A stretch of 64,000 nt of DNA from CBDCCT01 sp965214995 (GTDB lineage: Bacteria; Deinococcota; Deinococci; Deinococcales; Trueperaceae): assembly GCA_965214995.1 (NCBI GenBank), contig CBDCCT010000002.1, positions 3,658,001 through 3,722,000 of the forward strand, given 5' to 3'. Numbering within the stretch: the stretch's first letter is position 1; each line of letters opens with the position of its first letter. Under the pieces are notes generated by a model, which saw only the letters and a program-made list of their open reading frames with translations, ran no database searches and was not told the origin of the DNA. Of this stretch, positions 24,045-32,538 are shown piece after piece. The position numbers were made by a program, and so were the translations under genes.

Positions 24045-25034
24045 ATGAAATTTGTTTTTCCGGAACCTCAGTGGCTTTTCCGACGCTTGAAAGCTGCAAA
24101 CCCACAGGTAAACCCAGAGTTTGCTTTTCGTGGAACAATTGGTTGGTTAAGAGGGCTTTCTATACTCTGCGACGAAAAGAGCCTTGACCGAAGCAGTCTT
24201 CTTTCGCCTCTTAGCAGTAAAGTAAAACCTCGTAATCCGGCTAACGATGATGCAGACACTGCCGTTTGTGAGTACACCTTTATGGCGCTTCAAAATCTTT
24301 CCTCACTTTATGTAATGAAAGATGCTAACCGCTCGTACGACCTTGCGCGAATCGCAATAATTTCTTGGTACTACGGTATCTATTTCGCAGCCAAAGCTAT
24401 GGTAGCTGCCTATGATGGTTCAACACAGGAAACGCACGCAAAAACAGCCAAAGCATGGGACGCACAAGTTGTTCAAAGAGGTTACATCAGCCAACCGTTT
24501 GCATGGAGGCTTGATACGCTTGTAAAAAGTGAGTACGAGAAAATAGTCAAAAGTTTGGGGGACACCTTTCATATAGGTAAAGGTATTCCTTCAACTGAAG
24601 AAGAAGCGGTTGGAGCTTGTCTTGCTTACCTGAAAGGTACAGCCGAACATGAGCGTGAAAAAGCGGAAGCTGATATAAAACGTAGTGGAGAGTTCAAAAA
24701 GCTTGGTGTGCAGAATTTTCGTACTAATGCAGCGAAGCAACTAAGAGACGGAAAGCTCTCCAATAAAACCGTTTGCTTCTTGAACCAAGCTTTCAGGTAT
24801 CGCGGTAAAGCCAACTACAGGGATACTCTTTATTTGTCATATGGTCATGTTAAAGAAGAAGAATTAGAACGGTTTCTCGAGGATTTGTACAGAACCCTTT
24901 TTGCTTTCTTATTGCAAGCTGGATGTTACTGCGAACTTCGCGCAAAGAAAAGTGGTTGGTCTGATTTCTTAGACGATTTAGAAAAACATGGTCGTTTGTC
25001 GGTGCCTCTCAATGTTTTGGGGCGTTTGAGCTAA
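24045..25034 (+). CDS. AT-rich orphan protein, possibly HEPN-like
   Basis: Protein of 329 residues whose codon use is plainly more AT-rich than everything around it, a sign of recent acquisition. A helical stretch ARIAIISWYYGIYFAAKAM followed by ETHAKTAKAW resembles HEPN-type helical domains, but the RNase signature R-x4-6-H is not clear, so the family remains tentative. N-terminal part FPEPQWLFRRLKAANPQ has no recognised domain. The ATG lies 5 nt after a TAAAAT box (leaderless). It is inserted between the duplicated fragment and the aminotransferase gene. A defence, toxin or nucleotide-related role is possible but unproven. Confidence 0.7.
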   Translation: MKFVFPEPQWLFRRLKAANPQVNPEFAFRGTIGWLRGLSILCDEKSLDRSSLLSPLSSKVKPRNPANDDADTAVCEYTFMALQNLSSLYVMKDANRSYDLARIAIISWYYGIYFAAKAMVAAYDGSTQETHAKTAKAWDAQVVQRGYISQPFAWRLDTLVKSEYEKIVKSLGDTFHIGKGIPSTEEEAVGACLAYLKGTAEHEREKAEADIKRSGEFKKLGVQNFRTNAAKQLRDGKLSNKTVCFLNQAFRYRGKANYRDTLYLSYGHVKEEELERFLEDLYRTLFAFLLQAGCYCELRAKKSGWSDFLDDLEKHGRLSVPLNVLGRLS

Positions 25035-25090
25035 GATGTTTGGCTAGCCGGAAGCTTGAGATGAAACAGAATCACGAAGGAAGGTTTTGA

Positions 25091-26362
25091 ATGGCTCTAA
25101 AGCACCTTTCCCCCGTCTGGACGCACCTCACTCATATCCAGCCCGTTCGCGGCGAGGGCATCTACCTCTATGACGCAAAGGGCGCGCGCTACACCGACTT
25201 CACCTCGGGCATCGGCGTGACGAACACGGGGCACTGTCACCCGAAGGTTGTCAAAGCGGTGCAGGAGCAGGCCGAACGGTTGCTTTTCGGTCAGATGAAC
25301 ATCGTCGTGTCGCCCGCCGCGTTGTCACTCGCTGACGCGCTCGAGCCTTTAATGCCCGCAGGCCTTGACACCTTCTTCTTCTCGAACAGCGGGGCCGAGG
25401 CCACCGAGGGCGCGCTCAAGCTCGCGCGGCACGCGACGAAGCGCCCTAACGTTATCGTCTTCCAGGGGAGTTTTCACGGGCGCACCGCGCAGACGATGGC
25501 GATGACGACTTCCAAAACGGCCTACCGGCACCAGTACCAACCCCTGCCGGGCGGCGTCTTCGTCGCGCCGTACCCTTACGCCTACTTTTACGGCTGGGAC
25601 GAGGCGGCGACGGTTGACTTTTGCGTGCGGGGGTTGGAGCACCTGCTAAGGAGCCAGAGCGCGCCCGACGAGACCGCCGCGATTGTCATTGAGCCCATCC
25701 TGGGCGAGGGCGGCTACGTGCCCGCGCCGCTCCCTTTCTTGAACGAGTTACGCCGCATCTGCGAAGAGTACGGCATCCTGTTGGTGATGGACGAGGTACA
25801 AACGGGTTTCGGGCGCACGGGCCGGATGTTTTGCTTTGAGCACGCGGGTCTTGTCCCGGACATCGTCGTGATGGCGAAGGGGCTGGGGAGCGGCCTGCCG
25901 ATTTCGGGGCTTGCCTCGAGCCGCCCCCTCATGGAACGCTGGCAACCGGGCACGCACGGCGGCACCTACGGCGGCGGCAGTACAATTCCTCTTGCAGCAG
26001 CTAGAGCAACGGTGGAGGTTTTGGTGGAGGAGAACTTGCCTGAAAACGCCGCCAGGATGGGTGAACGGCTAATGAACGGGCTGCTCGAGCTTCAGCGCCA
26101 CTTCCCCATCCTCGGCGACGTGCGCGGGCGCGGGCTTATGGTTAGCACAGAATTCACCTTTGAGGGCCAGCCCGACCCGGAAACCTGTAAGCGCGTCCAA
26201 GGGGCTTGTTTGGAAAAAAACCTGTTACTGCTCACCTGCGGAACCTACGGCAACGTCATCCGCTGGATTCCGCCGCTGGTGGTGAATGGTGAGCAGATTG
26301 ACGAGGCGTTGGAGGTTTTCGCGGGGGCGCTCGAGACCGTCACGCCCGGCGTGACCGCTTAG
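25091..26362 (+). CDS. Class III aminotransferase, 4-aminobutyrate/putrescine type
   Basis: PLP-dependent aminotransferase of 423 residues. YTDFTSGIGVTNTGHCHPKV at the start, SNSGAEATEGALKLAR for cofactor binding, VFQGSFHGRTAQTMAMT, LVMDEVQTGFGRTGR, the PLP lysine in VMAKGLGSGLPIS and GGTYGGG all match GabT-like enzymes. It would transfer the terminal amino group of GABA or a related omega-amino acid to 2-oxoglutarate. ATG with GAAGGA upstream. Its 5' end is duplicated at 23805. It is followed by HIT, cupin and a second aminotransferase in the same direction. Confidence 0.92.
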   Translation: MALKHLSPVWTHLTHIQPVRGEGIYLYDAKGARYTDFTSGIGVTNTGHCHPKVVKAVQEQAERLLFGQMNIVVSPAALSLADALEPLMPAGLDTFFFSNSGAEATEGALKLARHATKRPNVIVFQGSFHGRTAQTMAMTTSKTAYRHQYQPLPGGVFVAPYPYAYFYGWDEAATVDFCVRGLEHLLRSQSAPDETAAIVIEPILGEGGYVPAPLPFLNELRRICEEYGILLVMDEVQTGFGRTGRMFCFEHAGLVPDIVVMAKGLGSGLPISGLASSRPLMERWQPGTHGGTYGGGSTIPLAAARATVEVLVEENLPENAARMGERLMNGLLELQRHFPILGDVRGRGLMVSTEFTFEGQPDPETCKRVQGACLEKNLLLLTCGTYGNVIRWIPPLVVNGEQIDEALEVFAGALETVTPGVTA

Positions 26363-26426
26363 AGATGGCAGCTTGGATGTTAGTCTTGAGCCTTACAGGA
26401 ATACGTTCTGTGGTCCGGTCGCGCCT

Positions 26427-26843
26427 ATGAACGCTTGTGTCTTCTGTCAGCTCCTCAGCCGAGAGGAGGCGCTGCTCGAGGTCAGCGCCCACGCAGCCTC
26501 TTTCCTCGACGTCCACCCCCTTCGCCCCGGTCACGTGTTGGTCGTACCCAAAGTTCATGAGGCGGAGTTCTTCGCGCTGCCGGACCACGTTCACGCGGAC
26601 ATCATGCGCTTGGCGAAGCGAACGGCCCGCGCGCAGCAGCGCACGTTCGAGCCCCTCAAAGTCGGGCTGCTGGTTGCCGGTATGGACGTTCCCCACGCCC
26701 ACTTGCACCTCGTCCCCATGCACGATTATCACGACATCACGTCGAAAAGGATGCTCGAGGGCAAGGTGTTACGCGCGAGCGACGCGGACCTGCGAGAGAG
26801 CCAACGAAGGCTCAAAAACGCTCTGTCGTTACAAAAGGAGTAA
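26427..26843 (+). CDS. HIT-family nucleotide hydrolase/transferase
   Basis: Protein of 138 residues with the histidine triad HAHLHLV (about residues 95-101) near the C-terminal third and the start NACVFCQLL typical of bacterial HIT proteins, including a Cys-x2-Cys zinc-like pair. It hydrolyses adenosine phosphoramidates or dinucleotides. The ATG at 26427 is preferred over an upstream TTG at 26373 because the family begins there. Two nucleotides separate it from the cupin gene. Its link to amine metabolism is unclear. Confidence 0.88.
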   Translation: MNACVFCQLLSREEALLEVSAHAASFLDVHPLRPGHVLVVPKVHEAEFFALPDHVHADIMRLAKRTARAQQRTFEPLKVGLLVAGMDVPHAHLHLVPMHDYHDITSKRMLEGKVLRASDADLRESQRRLKNALSLQKE

Positions 26844-26845
26844 GG

Positions 26846-27208
26846 ATGATTCAGAAAATCAACCTCAGCGAGAAGTTCTCTATGTTTGGTGAACACTGGA
26901 ACCCTAAGCTCGTCGGCGAAGTGAACGATGTTGCGGTTAAGCTCGTGAAGTTTCAAGGCGCGTTCGTCTGGCATCATCACGAGGACGAGGACGAGCTTTT
27001 CTATGTTGTCAAGGGGGGCTTTACCATGCGGCTCAGAGAGGGTGACGTTGGGGTGAACGAAGGCGAGTTCGTCATCATCCCGAAGGGCACGGAGCATCAG
27101 CCTTACGCCGAGGAAGAGGTCGAAGTGATGCTCATTGAACCCACAACGACGCTCAACACGGGCAATACTGAAAACGAGCGCACCGTGAAAGAACTCGAGC
27201 GCATCTGA
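26846..27208 (+). CDS. Single-domain cupin
   Basis: Small protein of 120 residues with a complete cupin barrel: WHHHEDEDELFYVVKGGF (metal-binding His/His/Glu motif) and FVIIPKGTEHQPYA as motif 2. Proteins of this type are often annotated as mannose-6-phosphate isomerase-like, but size suggests a stand-alone regulatory or detoxification cupin. ATG with AAGGAG directly before it. The last base of its stop codon is the first base region of the GabT start (27208), so it is coupled to the aminotransferase. Confidence 0.85.
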   Translation: MIQKINLSEKFSMFGEHWNPKLVGEVNDVAVKLVKFQGAFVWHHHEDEDELFYVVKGGFTMRLREGDVGVNEGEFVIIPKGTEHQPYAEEEVEVMLIEPTTTLNTGNTENERTVKELERI

Positions 27209-28560
27209 TGGGCACCATCAAGCTCGTTACCGAAGTTCCGGGACCAAAAAGCCGCGCCATCGTCGCGCGGCGCGAGGCGGTGACACCCAGAGGCGCGGCC
27301 AAACTCACCTCCATCGCCGTCGAGCGCGCCCACGGCGCGGCGGTCACGGACGCCGACGGGAACACGCTTTTAGACTTCGCGGGCGGCATCGGCATGTTGG
27401 CGGTGGGGCACACGCCCGAATCCGTGGTCGCCGCGATAAAGCATCAAGCCGACAAGGTCATCCACCCCTGCGCCATCGTCGCCACCTCCGAGCCGATGGT
27501 TGAACTTGCCGAACTCCTCACCTCCGTCGCACCCATCGAAGGACCGGCCAAGGCCACCTTTATGAGCAGCGGCGCGGAAGCCGTCGAGACGGCGGTCAAC
27601 GTCGCCCGCGCGTATACAGGCCGCCCCGGCATCGTCGTGTTCGAGGGCGCGTACCACGGGCGCACCAACCTGACCTTGACGATGACGAGCAAGTACGCCC
27701 TATTCAAAAAGGGCTTCGCGCCCTTTGCGCCTGAAGTCTATAGGCTGCCCTTCCCCAACCTCTACCGCCGCCCGGCGAGCATGACCGACGCGCAGTATAT
27801 AGACTTTGTGATTGAGGGCCTCGAGCACGCCTTCGTCGCCCAGGTGGACCCGAGCGCGGTCGCGGCGGTGGTCCTCGAGCCCGTCCAAGGCGAAGGCGGC
27901 TTCCTGCCGACGCCGCCAAAGTTTTTACGGCGCATCCGCGAACTCTGCACCGAGCACGGCATGGTGATGGTCGCCGACGAGATTCAGTGCGGCATGGGGC
28001 GCACGGGCAAACTTTTCGCGGTGGAGCACTACGGCGTGACGCCCGACCTCCTCACCACCGCGAAGTCGCTGGGCGCGGGGATGCCCATTTCGGCGGTCGT
28101 CGGCAAGGCCGAACTGATGGACGCGCCCCATCCCGGCGGTTTGGGCGGCACCTATAGCGGCAACCCGGTGGTGTGCGCCGCGGCCATAGAAGCGGTAAAC
28201 ATTATCAATACGCCTGAATTTCTAGCGAGGGCGAATGAGGTTGGCGAGCGCTTCCGAGAACATCTAGCGGAGCTTCAAGCCGAGTTTGAGACCGTCGGCG
28301 ACGTGCGCGGCCTGGGTCCGATGCTGGCGGTGGAGTTCGTGCGGGATAAAACGTCGAAAAAACCCCTCACGGCGCAAGAGGTGGTTGACATCACCACCGA
28401 GGCGCTAAAACGCGGGCTCATCATCCTGCGGGCGGGGCTCTACAGCAACTGCATCCGCCTGCTGCCGCCCCTCAACCTTACTAATGAAGAGCTTGACGAG
28501 GGGATGGGGGTGCTGCGTGAAGCGGTGCGGGCGGCGGTCAAGGAGACGGTGACGCGGTAG
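27208..28560 (+). CDS. gabT: 4-aminobutyrate aminotransferase
   Basis: PLP-dependent class III aminotransferase of 450 residues, the length of GabT. Signatures: DFAGGIGMLAVGHTPESVV, SSGAEAVETAVNVARAYTG, VVFEGAYHGRTNLTLTMTSK, VADEIQCGMGRTGKLFA, the PLP lysine in TTAKSLGAGMPIS and GGTYSGNPV. Compared with the gene at 25091 it keeps the longer N-terminus and is the better GabT candidate. Together with the amine oxidase it could convert putrescine or GABA to succinate semialdehyde; no succinate semialdehyde dehydrogenase is visible. Its start overlaps the cupin stop. A converging terminator lies at 28692-28729. Confidence 0.92.
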   Translation: MGTIKLVTEVPGPKSRAIVARREAVTPRGAAKLTSIAVERAHGAAVTDADGNTLLDFAGGIGMLAVGHTPESVVAAIKHQADKVIHPCAIVATSEPMVELAELLTSVAPIEGPAKATFMSSGAEAVETAVNVARAYTGRPGIVVFEGAYHGRTNLTLTMTSKYALFKKGFAPFAPEVYRLPFPNLYRRPASMTDAQYIDFVIEGLEHAFVAQVDPSAVAAVVLEPVQGEGGFLPTPPKFLRRIRELCTEHGMVMVADEIQCGMGRTGKLFAVEHYGVTPDLLTTAKSLGAGMPISAVVGKAELMDAPHPGGLGGTYSGNPVVCAAAIEAVNIINTPEFLARANEVGERFREHLAELQAEFETVGDVRGLGPMLAVEFVRDKTSKKPLTAQEVVDITTEALKRGLIILRAGLYSNCIRLLPPLNLTNEELDEGMGVLREAVRAAVKETVTR

Positions 28561-28684
28561 CGAAACCTTCACCCGATGCTTGTGATGAGACCTCCTGCGA
28601 AAGTTGCACTGGTACTCGCCTGAAAATACACGCCCGCGCCGAGGGTGGAACGTACCCGAACGCCACCGCGCAAACGCCCCAAAC

Positions 28685-28729
28685 CGTAAAAAGTCTGAAC
28701 CCAGAGGTTTGCAAACCCCTGGGTTCAGA
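28685..28729 (-). terminator. Long palindromic terminator between gabT and the CRP/FNR gene
   Basis: Bases 28692-28710 pair with 28711-28729 over 19 positions with a single A-C mismatch (GTCTGAACCCAG and CTGGGTTCAGAC arms). On the minus strand the stem is followed by TTTTTACGG, so it terminates the CRP/FNR gene. The plus-strand side lacks a T run. The rest of the gap 28561-28763 holds nothing recognisable. Confidence 0.8.
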
Positions 28730-28763
28730 CTCGAGCCCCAGCCAATAAGCGACGAAGCAGTTC

Positions 28764-29423
28764 CTAAAACGCCGCCGAAAGCGCGAAGTCGCTTAGCTCG
28801 GCCGGGTCGAAGCTGTAGCGCCCGCGGGTGCCGCTCAAGAGGCCTTCGTCGCGCATCTCGCTCAGCACCGCCGTGGTCGTCTCGCGGGCCGCGCCCACCA
28901 TCGCCGCGAAGTTGTCGTGGGTGAGGGGCAGCGTCAGGCGGACGTGGTCGTCCGAGGGGTGGCCGAAACGTTCGCCGAGGCGTACAAAGGTCCGGGCGAG
29001 GCGCGCGTTCACGGGCAGTTCAGTGTCTTCTAGCGCCTCGCGCAGCCGCGACAACTGAAGTCCGGCGGCGCTGAGGAGGTCGTCGTTGAGCGCGACTTGA
29101 ACCTCGTCGCGGGGCATCACCCGGACGCGGACGCGCGGGGAGAGCGCGTCCGCACCCTCCTCAAAGGTTGGGTGGTGAGGCGTGAGCGCGCCGATGAGGT
29201 CGCCCGGGCCCGCCACGCCGATGATGCGCTCTTTGCCCGTTGCCAGGTCGATGCTGAGTTTGAGCAGGCCTTCTTCAACCCGGTAGACCGTATCGGCGGG
29301 GTCGCCGACGCGGTAGAGCGCGTCGCCCTTGTGAAGCTCGCGCAAGGGGTAGTCGAGCGCGCGCTCCGGGGGCGGGGAGAGCGGTTGCGGGGTGCTTAGG
29401 GGGGCATTAAAAGAAGAGGTCAT
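28764..29423 (-). CDS. CRP/FNR-family transcriptional regulator
   Basis: Regulator of 219 residues. An N-terminal cyclic-nucleotide-binding fold (LHKGDALYRVGDPADTVYRVEEG, GPGDLIGAL) is followed by the dimer helix and a C-terminal winged helix (THDNFAAMVGAARETTTAVLSEM). No cysteine cluster for an iron-sulfur centre is seen. The ATG at 29421-29423 is chosen over 29441 because a TACAAT box lies 6 nt upstream, a leaderless promoter. It converges on gabT and may sense cAMP or redox state; its targets are unknown. Confidence 0.88.
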   Translation of the reverse strand: MTSSFNAPLSTPQPLSPPPERALDYPLRELHKGDALYRVGDPADTVYRVEEGLLKLSIDLATGKERIIGVAGPGDLIGALTPHHPTFEEGADALSPRVRVRVMPRDEVQVALNDDLLSAAGLQLSRLREALEDTELPVNARLARTFVRLGERFGHPSDDHVRLTLPLTHDNFAAMVGAARETTTAVLSEMRDEGLLSGTRGRYSFDPAELSDFALSAAF

Positions 29424-29541
29424 AGCCCCATTGTACTCCATCCGTCAAGAGGTGCCTGTGATCTGCTGTGCAAAAAATCTGAGTGTCTTCCGCTCAACCC
29501 AGCCATCCAAGTTCTTTCAAACTAACATTTTGAAACATTGC

Positions 29542-30822
29542 CTAAACGGTTGCGGGCTCGAGCCTCGAAACCCTCTCGCCCCGCACAAAGGTGGCGACGG
29601 GCCAGCCTTTCAAACTCTCACCCGCCCAAGGGCTGAATTTGGCCTTGCTCTGGAAAGTGGCGGGGTCCACAGCGCGGGAGGTTTCTAGGTCAAGCACCAC
29701 CACGTCAGCAGGCTGCCCAACGTCCAAAGTCGGGACGGGCCAGCCCATCACCCGCGCGGGGCCGCGCTGGAGGAGACCCAGCAGCGCCTCCAAGGTGAGC
29801 GTCCCCGGTGCCACGAGCCGCGTGTAGAGGAGGGGAAAAGCGACCTCGATATTGGCGATGCCGAAGAGTGCTTCCAACATGTCGCGCTCCTTTTCGGCCT
29901 TCGTATGCGGCGCGTGGTCCGTGCCGACGCAGTCCACCACGCCGCGCTTTACTGCCTCCCTTAGAAATTCCACATCCTCTTGGGTGCGTAGGGGCGGCGC
30001 GACCTTGTAGATAGGGTCGAAAGCGCTCAGAGATTCGTCGGTGAGCGTGAGATGGTGCGGCGTGACCTCACAGGTGACGGGCGCGCCCCGCGCCTTGAAC
30101 CATCCCACCACCTGCATCCCCCGTTCTGACGAGACGTGCGCGATGTGAACCCTCGAGTTGGTGAGTACGGCAACCTCGCAGTCGCGGTAAATCATCGCCG
30201 CCTCGGCGGCGCTCGGGTTGCCCGGCAGCCCCAGCCGCTGACTCGTCACGCCCTCGTTCATCACCCCGTCTTGCCTCAGCGAGGGGTCTTCCGAATGCGT
30301 CTGGACGACGAGCCCAAGTTCTGCCGCGTACTCGCACGCGCGGCGCATGAGGTGACCATCCACCACAGGAATACCGTCGTCCGTCACCATCACCGCGCCC
30401 GCCTCTTTCAAGGCTGCAAAGTCGGTGAGTTGTTCGCCTCTCAACCCCCGGCTCAGGGTCGCCGCCGGGCGCAGTCTTGCCCTGCCGATACGCTCCGCCT
30501 TGGCAATAAGCTCAGCCACCACGCCGGGGTCGTCCACGGGCGGCGAGGTGTTCGCCATGCTCACGACCGTGCCGTAGCCCCCCGCCGCCGCCGCCGAGAG
30601 CCCCGAACGCAGGTCCTCCTTGACCTCACCCCCCGGCTCGCGCAGGTGGGTGTGGAGGTCGATAAAGGCGGGGGTGACGAGTTTGCCCGCCGCGTCAAAG
30701 GTTTCGTCCACCTCGCCGCTTAAGTTCAAGCCTTCGATAAGGCCATCTTTTAGGTAGAGGTCGGCGGTGCGGTGGGTGCTCGAGCCGACGAGAGTAGCGT
30801 TCTTGATAAGGATTCTGGACAC
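29542..30822 (-). CDS. pyrC: Dihydroorotase
   Basis: Zinc amidohydrolase of 426 residues catalysing ring closure of carbamoyl-aspartate, third step of UMP synthesis. Metal ligands appear in order: DLHTHLREPG, the later histidines in VVQTHSEDP and HIAHVSSERG, and the aspartate in GTDHAPHTKAEKE. The residue that becomes carbamylated is not a clear lysine; the equivalent segment reads GAVMVTDDG, as in type I dihydroorotases that use aspartate. Last gene of the pyrR-pyrB-pyrC operon, separated from pyrB by 55 nt, without the bbc gene reported between them in Thermus. Confidence 0.93.
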   Translation of the reverse strand: MSRILIKNATLVGSSTHRTADLYLKDGLIEGLNLSGEVDETFDAAGKLVTPAFIDLHTHLREPGGEVKEDLRSGLSAAAAGGYGTVVSMANTSPPVDDPGVVAELIAKAERIGRARLRPAATLSRGLRGEQLTDFAALKEAGAVMVTDDGIPVVDGHLMRRACEYAAELGLVVQTHSEDPSLRQDGVMNEGVTSQRLGLPGNPSAAEAAMIYRDCEVAVLTNSRVHIAHVSSERGMQVVGWFKARGAPVTCEVTPHHLTLTDESLSAFDPIYKVAPPLRTQEDVEFLREAVKRGVVDCVGTDHAPHTKAEKERDMLEALFGIANIEVAFPLLYTRLVAPGTLTLEALLGLLQRGPARVMGWPVPTLDVGQPADVVVLDLETSRAVDPATFQSKAKFSPWAGESLKGWPVATFVRGERVSRLEPATV

Positions 30823-30877
30823 GATGACTCCTTAGTCGCTGGGTCTTCCAACGCCGCGTTACACAGATTTCACGGGT

Positions 30878-31840
30878 TTATCTTTTTCCCACCAGCAGCG
30901 TGTAAAGCACCGCCATCCGCACCGGCACGCCGTTGGCGACTTGCTTCTCAATCACACTCTTCTCCGAATCGGCGAGCGTACCCGAAATCTCTACGTCGCG
31001 GTTCATCGGTCCGGGGTGCATTAGAAGCGCGTCCGGGTGCGCGTGCGCCATGACTTCTTCCGTGACCTGATAGCGCGTTTGATACTCGGCTAAAGAGGGG
31101 AGAAGCCCCGCGTTCATCCGCTCCGTCTGCAACCTCAGCGCCATCACCGCGTGCGCGCCTTCGGCGGCTTCATAAAGGTTATTCGTGAGGGTGACGTTTT
31201 CCGCCTCGAGCTCTCTAGGCAAAAGCGTCCTCGGCCCGCAGAGCGTAACTTGCGCGCCTAGCTTCGTCCAAAGTTCGGCGTTGGAGCGGGCCACACGTGA
31301 GTGCGCCACATCCCCCACGATAGCCAACCTTTTGCCCTCAAACCCGTCAAACCCGCTAAACTCCTTTGAAAAGGTGTAGGCGTCTAACAGCGCCTGCGTC
31401 GGGTGGGCGCGGCGTCCGTCGCCTGCATTCACAATCGCGGCGTCCGTCCATTTCGTGAGTTGATAGGGCACGCCCGCCGCTCCGTGTCGCACCACATAAA
31501 GGTCGGCCTGCATGGCGTCTACCGTCTTGAGCGTGTCCTTCAAGGATTCGCCTTTGGCGAGGCTCGAGCCCCCCGCCGCAAAACTCATCACGTCCGCCGA
31601 CTGCGCCCGCGCCGCCCGCTCGAAAGAGAGCCGCGTGCGCGTCGAGGGCTCGAAAAAGAGCGTGCCCACCGTGAAGCCTTGTAAAGCAGGCACCTTTTTG
31701 ATGGTGCGTGTCATCACCTGCGCCATCACGTCCGCCGTGTTGAAAAGCGCGGTCACGTCCTCGACGCTCCAATCCTGCAAGTCGAGCAGGTGACGCTTTT
31801 TCGCCCGCGCGGTCTCGGGCACGTTCACCGTCTGCGTCAT
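30878..31840 (-). CDS. pyrB: Aspartate carbamoyltransferase catalytic subunit
   Basis: Enzyme of 320 residues forming carbamoyl-aspartate. The carbamoyl-phosphate loop FEPSTRTRLSFE, the lysine loop SSLAKGESLKDT, HPTQALLD and the aspartate-side HPGPMNRD are intact. No PyrI regulatory chain is encoded nearby. The start ATG (31838-31840) overlaps the pyrR stop, so both are translated in tandem from the attenuated transcript. Confidence 0.94.
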   Translation of the reverse strand: MTQTVNVPETARAKKRHLLDLQDWSVEDVTALFNTADVMAQVMTRTIKKVPALQGFTVGTLFFEPSTRTRLSFERAARAQSADVMSFAAGGSSLAKGESLKDTLKTVDAMQADLYVVRHGAAGVPYQLTKWTDAAIVNAGDGRRAHPTQALLDAYTFSKEFSGFDGFEGKRLAIVGDVAHSRVARSNAELWTKLGAQVTLCGPRTLLPRELEAENVTLTNNLYEAAEGAHAVMALRLQTERMNAGLLPSLAEYQTRYQVTEEVMAHAHPDALLMHPGPMNRDVEISGTLADSEKSVIEKQVANGVPVRMAVLYTLLVGKR

Positions 31841-32382
31841 GACCGCTCCATGAGGTCGACGCCCTCTTCGCCGTCGACGGACGTCAGTTTGACCTTGACC
31901 ACTTCCTGAAGGCTCGTCGGCACGTTCTTGCCCACGTAGTCCGCGCGGATGGGCAGCTCGCGGTGGCCCCGGTCGACCAGCACCGCGTACTGAATCACCG
32001 CCGGGCGGCCCATGTCGATAAGCGCGTCTAGGGCGGCGCGGGCGGTGCGCCCGGTATAGAGCACGTCGTCGCAGAGCACGACGCGCAGCCCGTGAACGTC
32101 AAAAGGCACCTCGGTCCGCTTAACCACGGGTTGCAGCGCGATTTCGGACAGGTCGTCGCGGTAGAGGGTGATGTCGAGCTTGCCCAGGGGCGGCGCCACG
32201 CCCTCGAAGTCGCGGATAAGCCCGGCCAGATGCACCGCGATGGGCACGCCCCGCGTGTGGATGCCCACGAGCGCTAAGTTCTCGGCCCCCTTGTTGCGCT
32301 CGACAATTTCGTGTGCGACGCGGACAAGCGCGCGGTTTATCTCGGTGGCGTCCATGAGCTGCGCTTTGTGCGAAAGCGTCAC
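31837..32382 (-). CDS. pyrR: Pyrimidine operon attenuation protein / uracil phosphoribosyltransferase
   Basis: RNA-binding regulator of 181 residues with the phosphoribosyltransferase fold. The PRPP loop LCDDVLYTGRTARAALDAL and the PyrR signatures LVGIHTRGVPIA, DITLYRDDLSE and LVDRGHRELPIRADYVGKNVPTS are clear. The GTG at 32380-32382 is chosen because AGGAAG lies 6 nt upstream and the family starts with this sequence; a longer frame from 32433 belongs to the leader. The start overlaps the stop of a 36-codon leader peptide. It binds UMP-dependently to its own leader to favour the terminator at 32432-32455. Confidence 0.93.
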   Translation of the reverse strand: MTLSHKAQLMDATEINRALVRVAHEIVERNKGAENLALVGIHTRGVPIAVHLAGLIRDFEGVAPPLGKLDITLYRDDLSEIALQPVVKRTEVPFDVHGLRVVLCDDVLYTGRTARAALDALIDMGRPAVIQYAVLVDRGHRELPIRADYVGKNVPTSLQEVVKVKLTSVDGEEGVDLMERS

Positions 32383-32489
32383 TGTGAGCTTCCTGTGCGG
32401 AAACTTACGGGAAAGTCTAGAGAAAAACCACAAAAAAACGCCGACGAGGCGGCGTAAGGGGGCGTTGTGACGTTCTGGTTTTGGTGCAT
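32379..32489 (-). CDS. Putative pyr leader peptide, 36 residues
   Basis: ATG 32487-32489, preceded by AAAGGA at 8 nt, opens a 36-codon frame (MHQNQNVTTPPYAASSAFFC, then phenylalanine-rich codons from the U-tract). It runs through the whole terminator hairpin and ends at TGA 32379-32381, overlapping the pyrR GTG (GTGA). A ribosome closely following RNA polymerase would therefore melt the terminator and be delivered to pyrR. This resembles pyrBI attenuation in enteric bacteria and the leader peptide reported for Thermus. Confidence 0.65.
   Translation of the reverse strand: MHQNQNVTTPPYAASSAFFCGFSLDFPVSFRTGSSQ
32432..32455 (-). terminator. Intrinsic terminator (attenuator) of the pyr leader
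   Basis: ACGCCG and CGGCGT (32450-32455 and 32438-32443) form a 6-bp stem with a 6-nt loop, followed on the minus strand by seven T residues (32438-32432). It lies between the promoter and pyrR. Confidence 0.85.
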
Positions 32490-32503
32490 GATGCGTTTCC
32501 TTT

Positions 32504-32520
32504 CCGGCCTCGCGGGGCCG
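32504..32520 (-). promoter_or_regulatory. PyrR-binding stem-loop in the leader
   Basis: On the minus strand CGGCC-CCGCGA-GGCCG folds to a 5-bp stem whose loop region reads CCCCGCGAGG, matching the PyrR recognition pattern CCnGnGAGG. It is preceded by TTTAAT, as in other PyrR sites. It lies 50 nt before the attenuator. Confidence 0.75.
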
Positions 32521-32538
32521 AATTAAAGGGCTGAGGAG

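Noticed and set aside
23036..25090. Insertion sequence causing the duplication
   Set aside because: No transposase frame, terminal inverted repeat or short target-site duplication was seen.
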